A stretch of 64,000 nucleotides of DNA from Bradyrhizobium yuanmingense (GTDB lineage Bacteria; Pseudomonadota; Alphaproteobacteria; Rhizobiales; Xanthobacteraceae): NCBI RefSeq assembly GCF_029167105.1, contig NZ_JARFML010000037.1, positions 1 to 64,000 on the forward strand, written 5' to 3'. The position numbers and the translations under genes are program-made. Shown here in pieces: positions 57,886 to 64,000 of the stretch (within the stretch, counting starts at the first letter, position 1; each line of letters starts with the position of its first letter). Under the pieces are notes generated by a model. That model was given only the letters and a program-made list of their open reading frames with translations. It made no database searches and had not been told where the DNA came from.

Positions 57886-58716
57886 ATGCGCAGCGAATTG
57901 TCGGCCACGTCCACGCTGTTCGAGGCCAACCGTGCTCGTGGCGCGGTGCGCTTCGACGTGCATGCGCGCGACGGCGTGACGCGGCGCGGCGTTTTGCATG
58001 AATCCGGTTCGCTCCGCGTCCGCTTTCCCTCGCCGGAAGATCAGGGTTTGTCCGGCGTGTTCGTCAACACGGCCGGCGGAGTTGCCGGTGGCGATCGCTT
58101 CGACATCGAGATATCGGCGGCGGATGGCGCGCGGCTGACCCTGACCACGGCGGCCGCCGAAAAGGTCTATCGCACGCCCGGAGCGGCAGCGCAGCTCAAC
58201 ATCGGCCTGAAGGTCGGCGCGGGCGCACATCTTGCCTGGCTGCCCCAGGAGACGATTCTGTTCGACCGCGCCCGCGTGCAGCGCCGCTTCGACATCGACC
58301 TCGACGAGGCGGCTTCGCTCCTGCTCTGCGAGATCGTGGTGTTCGGCCGCACCGCCATGGGTGAGCGGATGGAGCAGGGCGAGTTCGTCGACCGCTGGCG
58401 GCTGCGCCGCGGCGGCCGGCTGGTGTTCGCAGAAACCGTCCGGCTCGACGGCGATATCGGCGGCAAGCTTGCACGGCCCGCGGTCGGCAAAGGTGGCGCG
58501 GCGATCGGCACAGCCCTGATCGTGCCCGGCGACGAGGCTCTGGTCGAGCGCATCCGCGAGGCGTCGGAATCGTTCTCCGGCGAGGTCGGAATCTCGACCT
58601 GGAATGGCTTTGCAATGGCGCGGTTCTGTGCCCAAGATGCGGCGCGCTTGCGCGACGACATGATGGCGGTGCTGGCGCGCACCGGTGCGGCCCTGCCGCG
58701 GCTCTGGCTGAACTAG
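57886..58716 (+). CDS. ureD: Urease accessory protein UreD
   Basis: UreD binds apo-urease and, with UreF and UreG, helps insert nickel. The 276-residue product shows the family segments SLRVRFPSPEDQGLSGVFVN, TAGGVAGGDRFDIEISAADG, LTTAAAEKVYRTPGAAAQLN, HLAWLPQETILFDRARVQRR and IVVFGRTAMGERMEQGEFVD. The sequence is at the common length. The start ATG follows GGGGGAGACGG. Its place directly after urtE and before ureA is usual in this group. Confidence 0.94.
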   Translation: MRSELSATSTLFEANRARGAVRFDVHARDGVTRRGVLHESGSLRVRFPSPEDQGLSGVFVNTAGGVAGGDRFDIEISAADGARLTLTTAAAEKVYRTPGAAAQLNIGLKVGAGAHLAWLPQETILFDRARVQRRFDIDLDEAASLLLCEIVVFGRTAMGERMEQGEFVDRWRLRRGGRLVFAETVRLDGDIGGKLARPAVGKGGAAIGTALIVPGDEALVERIREASESFSGEVGISTWNGFAMARFCAQDAARLRDDMMAVLARTGAALPRLWLN

Positions 58717-58754
58717 ACTGGTTGAATTGACGTGTTGAACGGAAGAGATGTCGC

Positions 58755-59057
58755 ATGAATCTGTCTCCCCGCGAAAAGGACAAGCTTTTGATCTCGATGG
58801 CGGCGATCGTGGCGCGCCGCCGGCTGGACCGCGGCGTCAAGCTCAACCATCCCGAGGCGATCGCGATCATCTCCGATTTCATTCTGGAAGGCGCGCGCGA
58901 CGGCCGCACCGTCGCCGAGCTGATGCAGTCAGGCGCGCAGGTGCTGACCCGCGACCAGGTGATGCCGGGCATCCCCGAGATGATCCACGACATCCAGGTC
59001 GAGGCGACCTTTCCCGACGGCACCAAGCTCGTCACCGTGCACGAGCCGATCAGATAA
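58755..59057 (+). CDS. ureA: Urease subunit gamma
   Basis: The 100-residue protein is the small gamma subunit of urease: MNLSPREKDKLLISMAAIVA, LDRGVKLNHPEAIAIISDFI, GRTVAELMQSGAQVLTRDQV, MPGIPEMIHDIQVEATFPDG and TKLVTVHEPIR. It forms the enzyme with UreB and UreC. A short gap after ureD, and then a dispersed palindromic repeat before ureB. Confidence 0.97.
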   Translation: MNLSPREKDKLLISMAAIVARRRLDRGVKLNHPEAIAIISDFILEGARDGRTVAELMQSGAQVLTRDQVMPGIPEMIHDIQVEATFPDGTKLVTVHEPIR

Positions 59058-59067
59058 TATTGAATTC

Positions 59068-59159
59068 GTCATTCCGGGGCGGCCCGCAGGGCGAGCCCGG
59101 AATCCAGAGGTTTTTGGTTTCGAGATTCCGGGTTCTCGCTGCGCGAGCCCCGGAATGAC
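59068..59159. repeat. Dispersed palindromic repeat, GTCATTCCGG family, inside the urease operon
   Basis: From GTCATTCCGGGGCGGCCCG to GCGCGAGCCCCGGAATGAC, with GGAATCCAGA / GAGATTCCGGG inner bases. It fills the ureA-ureB gap, ten bases after the ureA stop and twelve before ureB. Confidence 0.85.
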
Positions 59160-59171
59160 GAGGAGGACAGA

Positions 59172-59477
59172 ATGATCCCCGGCGAACTCTTCATCCAGGA
59201 CGGCGAGATCGAGCTCAATGCCGGCCGCAAGACCGTGATGTTGACCGTGGCCAACACCGGCGATCGTCCGATCCAGGTCGGCTCGCACTACCACTTCTTC
59301 GAGACCAACCCGGCGCTGAAGTTCGACCGCAAGAAGGCGCGCGGCATGCGACTCGATATCGCTGCCGGCACCGCGGTCCGCTTCGAGCCCGGCCAGACCC
59401 GCGACGTCCAGCTCGTCGCCCTGGCCGGCAAGAAGACGATCTACGGCTTCCGCGGCGATGTGATGGGGAAGCTGTGA
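59172..59477 (+). CDS. ureB: Urease subunit beta
   Basis: The 101-residue beta subunit starts MIPGELFIQDGEIELNAGRK and continues with VANTGDRPIQVGSHYHFFET, NPALKFDRKKARGMRLDIAA, GTAVRFEPGQTRDVQLVALA and GKKTIYGFRGDVMGKL. It is full length and in the expected order after ureA, though split off by a repeat. GGAGGA lies upstream of the ATG. Confidence 0.97.
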   Translation: MIPGELFIQDGEIELNAGRKTVMLTVANTGDRPIQVGSHYHFFETNPALKFDRKKARGMRLDIAAGTAVRFEPGQTRDVQLVALAGKKTIYGFRGDVMGKL

Positions 59478-59534
59478 CCTCCGCAGGAACGAGCATGGCG
59501 CGGCACGGTTGAGGCGGAAACGGAGGTATTTTCC

Positions 59535-60074
59535 ATGCTCTCACCAATCCGCCTCGTCTCGGAAGCTGCCGAGCTTGCCGCGCAGCGCCATAACGGCATG
59601 GCGCGCAAGGGCCGCGGCAATGAGCCCTACATCAATCATCTCGCCGAGGTCGCTAACCTGCTCGCGACGGCGACCGACGGCGCGGATGCCGAACTGGTCG
59701 CGGCCGGCTGGCTGCACGACACGATCGAGGACACCGACACCACGCGCGAGGAGCTCGCGCAGAGATTTTCAGAGCGCATTGCCTCGCTCGTCGCCGAGTG
59801 CACCGACGACATGAGCTTGCCGAAAGCGAAGCGGCGGCAGAAGCAGATCGAGGACGCGCCCCACAAGTCGCCGGGCGCCAAGCTGATCAAGATCGCCGAC
59901 AAGATCAGCAATACGGGCGCGCGCATTCAAACCGATCCGAGTGCTGGGGAGCGCGAGGATCTCGCCGACTATATCGCCTGGGCCACGCAGGTCGTGGCGG
60001 GGTGCCGCGGCGGGAATGCGTGGCTCGATGAAAAATTCGATGATGCCGTGAAAGCAGCAAAGGCTGTGCTGTGA
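59535..60074 (+). CDS. HD-domain protein resembling a small alarmone (ppGpp) hydrolase
   Basis: The 179-residue protein is an HD-type phosphohydrolase resembling the SpoT/Mesh1 hydrolase domain. Seen in order: the histidine in EPYINHLAEVANLLATATDG, the HD and ED pairs in AAGWLHDTIEDTDTTREELA, and a KIADKISN segment comparable to LADRLHN of SpoT (LIKIADKISNTGARIQTDPS). A synthetase domain is absent. The metal-binding H, HD and D residues needed for (p)ppGpp breakdown therefore seem present. It lies between ureB and ureC in the same direction. Possible roles are adjusting the alarmone during nitrogen starvation or an unrelated nucleotide substrate. The link to urease is inferred from position only. 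Confidence 0.78.
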   Translation: MLSPIRLVSEAAELAAQRHNGMARKGRGNEPYINHLAEVANLLATATDGADAELVAAGWLHDTIEDTDTTREELAQRFSERIASLVAECTDDMSLPKAKRRQKQIEDAPHKSPGAKLIKIADKISNTGARIQTDPSAGEREDLADYIAWATQVVAGCRGGNAWLDEKFDDAVKAAKAVL

Positions 60075-60108
60075 CCAACCAGACATTCAATCGCAAACGG
60101 GGCTTGTG

Positions 60109-61824
60109 ATGTCCGTCAAGATGAAGCGTTCCGTCTATGCCGACATGTTCGGCCCGACCACCGGCGACAAGGTACGGCTGGCCGACACCGACCTCATCAT
60201 CGAAGTCGAGAAGGATTTCACCACCTATGGCGAGGAGGTGAAGTTCGGCGGCGGCAAGGTGATCCGGGACGGCATGGGGCAGTCCCAGGTCACCAACAAG
60301 CAGGGCGCGGCCGACACTGTCATCACCAATGCGCTGATCGTCGATCACTGGGGCATCGTGAAGGCCGACGTCGCCATCAAGGACGGCATGATCGCTGGCG
60401 TCGGCAAGGCCGGGAATCCCGACATCCAGCCGGGCGTCACCATCGTTATCGGCCCCGGCACCGACGTGATCGCGGGCGAAGGCAAGATCCTCACCGCCGG
60501 CGGCTTCGACAGCCACATCCATTTCATCTGCCCGCAGCAGATCGAGCACGCGCTGATGAGTGGCGTCACCTCGATGCTGGGCGGCGGCACCGGCCCGTCG
60601 CATGGTACCTTTGCCACAACCTGTACGCCCGGGCCCTGGCACATGGGGCGGATGATCCAGTCGTTCGACGCCTTCCCGGTCAATCTCGGCATTTCCGGCA
60701 AGGGCAACGCCTCGCGGCCCGCCGCGCTGGTCGAGATGATCAGGGCCGGCGCCTGTGCGCTGAAGCTGCACGAGGACTGGGGCACCACCCCGGCCGCGAT
60801 CGACAATTGCCTCTCGGTCGCCGACGATCACGACATCCAGGTGATGATCCACACCGACACGCTCAACGAATCCGGATTCGTCGAGGACACGATCAAGGCC
60901 TTCAAGGGCCGCACCATCCATGCCTTCCACACCGAAGGCGCCGGCGGCGGCCATGCCCCTGACATCATCAAGGTCGCCGGCCTGAAGAACGTGCTGCCGT
61001 CGTCGACCAACCCGACGCGGCCGTTCACCCGCAACACCATCGACGAGCATCTGGACATGCTGATGGTGTGCCACCATCTCGATCCCTCGATCGCCGAAGA
61101 TCTGGCGTTCGCCGAAAGCCGCATCCGCAAGGAGACGATCGCGGCCGAGGACATCCTTCACGACCTCGGCGCGCTCTCGATGATGTCCTCGGACTCGCAG
61201 GCCATGGGCCGCCTCGGCGAGGTCATCATCCGAACCTGGCAGACCGCCGACAAGATGAAGAAGCAGCGCGGGTCGCTGCCGCAGGACAAGGGCAAGGACA
61301 ACGACAATTTCCGCGTCAAGCGCTACATCGCCAAATACACCATCAACCCCGCGATCGCGCATGGCGTGTCGAAGCTGATCGGCTCGGTCGAGAAGGGCAA
61401 GCTTGCCGATCTCGTGCTGTGGTCGCCCGCCTTCTTCGGCGTCAAGCCGGACTGCATCGTCAAGGGCGGCACCATCGTCGCGGCGCCCATGGGTGATCCC
61501 AACGCCTCGATCCCGACGCCGCAGCCGGTGCATTACCAGCCGATGTTCGGCGCGTTCGGCAAGGCGCGTACGGCATCCTCGGTGGTGTTCACCTCGAAAG
61601 CCGCGGTCACAGGTGGCCTCGCGCGAAAGCTCGGCATCGAGAAGAAGCTCTATGCGGTCCAGAACACTCGCGGCAAGATCTCCAAGAAGAGCATGATCCA
61701 CAACGACGCGACGCCCAACATCGAAGTCGATCCGGAGACCTATGAAGTGCGCGCCGATGGCGAGCTCCTGACCTGCGCTCCGGCGGAGGTGCTGCCGATG
61801 GCGCAGCGATATTTCATGTACTGA
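60109..61824 (+). CDS. ureC: Urease subunit alpha
   Basis: The catalytic subunit hydrolyses urea to ammonia and carbamate with two nickel ions. The 571-residue sequence has the metal ligands in GGFDSHIHFICPQQIEHALM (two His), the carbamylated lysine in ACALKLHEDWGTTPAAIDNC, and further histidines in IQVMIHTDTLNESGFVEDTI and AFHTEGAGGGHAPDIIKVAG. The active-site flap cysteine region is MLMVCHHLDPSIAEDLAFAE, and the aspartate ligand is in ALSMMSSDSQAMGRLGEVII. Full length. I chose the ATG at 60109; a GTG precedes it and MKRSVYADMF follows four codons later. Confidence 0.97.
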   Translation: MSVKMKRSVYADMFGPTTGDKVRLADTDLIIEVEKDFTTYGEEVKFGGGKVIRDGMGQSQVTNKQGAADTVITNALIVDHWGIVKADVAIKDGMIAGVGKAGNPDIQPGVTIVIGPGTDVIAGEGKILTAGGFDSHIHFICPQQIEHALMSGVTSMLGGGTGPSHGTFATTCTPGPWHMGRMIQSFDAFPVNLGISGKGNASRPAALVEMIRAGACALKLHEDWGTTPAAIDNCLSVADDHDIQVMIHTDTLNESGFVEDTIKAFKGRTIHAFHTEGAGGGHAPDIIKVAGLKNVLPSSTNPTRPFTRNTIDEHLDMLMVCHHLDPSIAEDLAFAESRIRKETIAAEDILHDLGALSMMSSDSQAMGRLGEVIIRTWQTADKMKKQRGSLPQDKGKDNDNFRVKRYIAKYTINPAIAHGVSKLIGSVEKGKLADLVLWSPAFFGVKPDCIVKGGTIVAAPMGDPNASIPTPQPVHYQPMFGAFGKARTASSVVFTSKAAVTGGLARKLGIEKKLYAVQNTRGKISKKSMIHNDATPNIEVDPETYEVRADGELLTCAPAEVLPMAQRYFMY

Positions 61825-61842
61825 AATAGCGCCTCAACGCAT

Positions 61843-61872
61843 GTCCCCGGCGGTGTCCGGGGACGGCTTTTT
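61843..61872 (+). terminator. Rho-independent terminator after ureC
   Basis: GTCCCCGG-CGGTGT-CCGGGGAC followed by GGCTTTTT. It falls inside the urease cluster, so ureE, ureF and ureG may need read-through or their own promoter. Confidence 0.75.
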
Positions 61873-61953
61873 GCGGTTTTGCGTTCGGTCCCGCCTGGTC
61901 TAATGTCCCGCCCGGTATCGTAACCCTCAGAAGAAAAGCCGGGAGGATTTCTC

Positions 61954-62253
61954 GTGATCTACGTCGTTGCCACCCTGACCATCAAGCCCGAGACGCGCGC
62001 CGAATTCATTGCAGCCGCTACCGCCTGCATCAAGGAGACGCGGAAAGAGCCCGGCAACATTGCCTATGACCTGCATGAGAGCGTCACCGACCCTGCCAAG
62101 ATGGTGTTCGTCGAGCAGTGGGAGAATATGGAGGCGCTGGGGCCGCATCGCGCTGCCGAGCACATGAAGACGTTCGGCCGCGTTGCGGTGAAATGCTTCA
62201 CGGCGCCACCGAAGATCGAATACATCACGCCCGAGAAGGTCGAGACACGGTAA
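61954..62253 (+). CDS. Small quinol/antibiotic-type monooxygenase (ABM domain)
   Basis: The 99-residue protein has the ABM ferredoxin-like fold pattern: MIYVVATLTIKPETRAEFIA, ACIKETRKEPGNIAYDLHES, VTDPAKMVFVEQWENMEALG and HMKTFGRVAVKCFTAPPKIE. The E-P-G-x-x-x-Y-D motif is typical of YgiN-like quinol monooxygenases and related enzymes, acting without cofactor or as a heme/quinone-handling protein. The substrate is unknown. It starts at a GTG with GGGAGGA well spaced and lies between the ureC terminator and ureE. Whether it has any role in urea use is unclear. Confidence 0.8.
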   Translation: MIYVVATLTIKPETRAEFIAAATACIKETRKEPGNIAYDLHESVTDPAKMVFVEQWENMEALGPHRAAEHMKTFGRVAVKCFTAPPKIEYITPEKVETR

Positions 62254-62266
62254 AGAGGTAAGACGC

Positions 62267-62878
62267 ATGATCCGGGCGACGCAGGTCAGGGGACAGCACC
62301 GCTTCACGGAAGCACCGGCGGACACGGTTGTGCTCGATTTCGACGACCGACACCGCCGCCGCATGGCGATGACCGGCACCCGGGGCCTGGAATTCCTGCT
62401 CGACCTGGAGCATGCCGTCGCGCTGCGCGGCGGCGATGCGCTGGTGCTGGAGGACGGAAGGCTGATCGAGGTGGTCGCGGCGCCCGAGCCGCTGCTCGAA
62501 ATCCGCGGCCGCGATCCGCACCACCTCGTGCGCGTCGGCTGGCATCTCGGCAACCGTCATCTGCCGACCCAGATCATGGCCAAGGCCCTGCGCATCCGCC
62601 GCGATCACGTCATCGAGGCGATGGTGAAGGGCCTTGGCGCGCGTGTGATCGAGATCGAGGCGCCGTTCGATCCTGAAGGCGGCGCCTACGCCGATGCCGG
62701 CCACGCGCATGGACACGACCATGCGCATCACGATCACGGCCATCATCACCATGACCATGGCCACCACCATGATCATGGCTCGCACGACCATAGCCACGAG
62801 CACCACCATCACCACGACGAGCATTGCGATCATCCCGATCATCACCACGGCCACAAGCATGCTCATGACCACAAATGA
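62267..62878 (+). CDS. ureE: Urease accessory protein UreE with a very histidine-rich tail
   Basis: UreE is the nickel-carrying metallochaperone. The 203-residue protein has the peptide-binding domain (VLDFDDRHRRRMAMTGTRGL, EFLLDLEHAVALRGGDALVL) and metal-binding domain (LLEIRGRDPHHLVRVGWHLG, NRHLPTQIMAKALRIRRDHV). After residue 143 follows a tail with about 33 histidines in the last 60 residues and one cysteine. The tail binds several nickel ions in known UreE proteins. The stop overlaps the ureF start region by 14 bases. The tail is longer than in Klebsiella UreE. Confidence 0.95.
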   Translation: MIRATQVRGQHRFTEAPADTVVLDFDDRHRRRMAMTGTRGLEFLLDLEHAVALRGGDALVLEDGRLIEVVAAPEPLLEIRGRDPHHLVRVGWHLGNRHLPTQIMAKALRIRRDHVIEAMVKGLGARVIEIEAPFDPEGGAYADAGHAHGHDHAHHDHGHHHHDHGHHHDHGSHDHSHEHHHHHDEHCDHPDHHHGHKHAHDHK

Positions 62879-63587
62879 GCCGGTCGGCGCCGGTGATCTT
62901 GCCAAGGGCGAGGCGGCGACGCTGTACCGGTTGATGACCTGGCTGTCGCCGGCGTTCCCGGTCGGCGGCTTCTCCTATTCCAGCGGCATCGAATGGGCGG
63001 TCGAGGCGGGCGACATCACCGACACGACGACGCTGGCGGATTGGCTCGATGCGATGCTCGGCGACGGCTCCGGCTTCTGTGACGCCACGTTTCTGGTCCA
63101 CGCCTATCGCGCCACGGAATCGGGCGAGACGGCCGCTTTGAACGAGATCGCCGAGCTCGCGAGCGCCTTCGTGCCGTCGCGCGAGCGGCAGCTGGAGACA
63201 ACCTCACAGGGCCGCGCCTTCATCGACATCTCGCGCGCCGCGTGGGATGCCGACGGACTGGACGCCACGGTCGCGGCATGCAGCGCGCCATTGGTCTATC
63301 CAGTCGCGGTCGGTGTAGTTGCCGCGATGCACGCCGTGCCGTTGGCGCCGGCGCTGCACGCCTTCCTGCATGCGCTGGTCTCGAACTGGATCTCCGCCGC
63401 CAGCCGGCTCATTCCGCTCGGCCAGACCGATAGCCAGCGTGTGCTGGTGAAGCTGGAAGCCGCCGTCGCCGCCACCGCCAATCGCGCGCTGAATGCGACC
63501 TTGGACGATCTCGGCAGCGCGACATTCCGGGCCGATCTCGCCAGCTTGCGGCACGAGACGCAATATACCCGCTTGTTTCGGTCGTGA
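62865..63587 (+). CDS. ureF: Urease accessory protein UreF
   Basis: UreF joins UreD and UreG in the activation complex. The 240-residue product has the family segments TLYRLMTWLSPAFPVGGFSY, SSGIEWAVEAGDITDTTTLA, DWLDAMLGDGSGFCDATFLV, FLHALVSNWISAASRLIPLG and QTDSQRVLVKLEAAVAATAN. I chose the ATG at 62865 (MTTNEPVGAGDLAKGEAATL), which lies inside the end of ureE in another frame. ATG at 62859 is equally possible. Translation is likely coupled to ureE. Confidence 0.94.
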   Translation: MTTNEPVGAGDLAKGEAATLYRLMTWLSPAFPVGGFSYSSGIEWAVEAGDITDTTTLADWLDAMLGDGSGFCDATFLVHAYRATESGETAALNEIAELASAFVPSRERQLETTSQGRAFIDISRAAWDADGLDATVAACSAPLVYPVAVGVVAAMHAVPLAPALHAFLHALVSNWISAASRLIPLGQTDSQRVLVKLEAAVAATANRALNATLDDLGSATFRADLASLRHETQYTRLFRS

Positions 63588-63626
63588 GCGGCGCGGCCGT
63601 CAAGTCATCAGGAGAGAACAAGTCAC

Positions 63627-64000
63627 ATGGCGAAATCTCACGGTCCCTTGCGTGTCGGCGTCGGCGGTCCGGTCGGATCGGGCAAGACCGCGCTGATGGA
63701 CCTGCTCTGCAAGACCATGCGCGAGCGCTATGACATTGCGGCAATCACCAACGACATCTACACCAAATGGGATGCGGAGTTCCTGGTGCGTTCGGGGTCG
63801 CTGACGCCGGATCGCATCGCCGGCGTCGAGACCGGCGGCTGTCCGCACACGGCGATCCGCGAGGATGCCTCGATGAATCTCGCTGCGGTCGCGGACATGC
63901 ACGCGAAGTTTCCCGGACTTGACCTCGTGCTGATCGAATCCGGCGGCGACAATCTCGCTGCCACTTTTTCCCCGGAGCTGGCCGACCTCACCATCTATGT
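63627..64000 (+). CDS. ureG: Urease accessory GTPase UreG, 3' end cut by the window
   Basis: UreG is a SIMIBI-class GTPase that energises nickel delivery. The 124 codons present begin MAKSHGPLRVGVGGPVGSGK with the P-loop GVGGPVGSGKT. They continue with AITNDIYTKWDAEFLVRSGS, VETGGCPHTAIREDASMNLA (the CPH metal-binding motif) and LDLVLIESGGDNLAATFSPE. GGAGAG precedes the ATG. The gene continues beyond the right edge. Confidence 0.95.
   Translation, partial: MAKSHGPLRVGVGGPVGSGKTALMDLLCKTMRERYDIAAITNDIYTKWDAEFLVRSGSLTPDRIAGVETGGCPHTAIREDASMNLAAVADMHAKFPGLDLVLIESGGDNLAATFSPELADLTIY

Noticed and set aside
62225..62905. Minus-strand frame rich in Val, Met and Ile resembling a membrane protein
   Set aside because: It is the complement of the UreE histidine codons, which read as valine/methionine; the real genes on the plus strand are clear.

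Overview
The window looks like a chromosomal segment of a Bradyrhizobium-type alphaproteobacterium (Nitrobacteraceae). The base composition is G+C rich. A pimeloyl-CoA degradation cluster, a CycM-type membrane-anchored cytochrome c, tandem YejA proteins, a Tad pilus locus and a urea-transport/urease cluster all point there, as do several families of dispersed palindromic repeats between genes. No tRNA, rRNA, CRISPR array or intact insertion sequence was seen. Species level cannot be settled by reading.

Region 1 (1-8.6 kb): the 5' end of a branched-chain amino-acid-type ABC ATPase, an IclR-family regulator, and divergently a five-gene set (pimF, pimA, pimC, pimD, SDR) for beta-oxidation of dicarboxylic or fatty acids. 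Overlapping dyads in the divergent promoter suggest IclR control. Region 2 (8.6-15 kb): glycerol kinase, a GNAT acetyltransferase, a frameshifted DUF3800 gene in a lower-G+C patch, a small exported protein, a threonine-dehydratase-like enzyme divergent from an ArsR regulator, and a GST. Region 3 (15-24 kb): metF-metH for methionine synthesis, a luciferase-like monooxygenase, pheA, kdsB and cycM.

Region 4 (24-34 kb): a yejA1-yejA2-yejB-yejE-yejF peptide importer, then an NlpC/P60 hydrolase and an M17 aminopeptidase. Region 5 (34-49 kb): a metallophosphoesterase and the Tad/Flp pilus locus. On the minus strand run flp, a small membrane ORF, cpaA, cpaB, cpaC, cpaD, cpaE, cpaF, tadB and tadC. On the plus strand lie tadD, an orphan pilus N-domain protein and two TadE/G-like pseudopilin genes. 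Three of the four plus-strand genes have a TTAA-N7-TTA(A/G) CtrA-like box 60-100 bases upstream (the second TadE/G gene follows directly in the same unit). Region 6 (49-52 kb): a cold-adaptation group (rhlE-type helicase, infA, cspA) on the minus strand.

Region 7 (52-64 kb): urtABCDE urea ABC transporter followed by ureD, ureA, ureB, an HD alarmone-hydrolase-like gene, ureC, a small monooxygenase, ureE, ureF and the start of ureG. A near-consensus sigma-54 promoter precedes urtA, so nitrogen limitation probably drives urea uptake and hydrolysis together. The most unusual points are the SpoT-like hydrolase inside the urease operon, the repeated CtrA-like boxes, an unannotated 48-residue membrane ORF in the Tad locus, and the broken DUF3800 gene.
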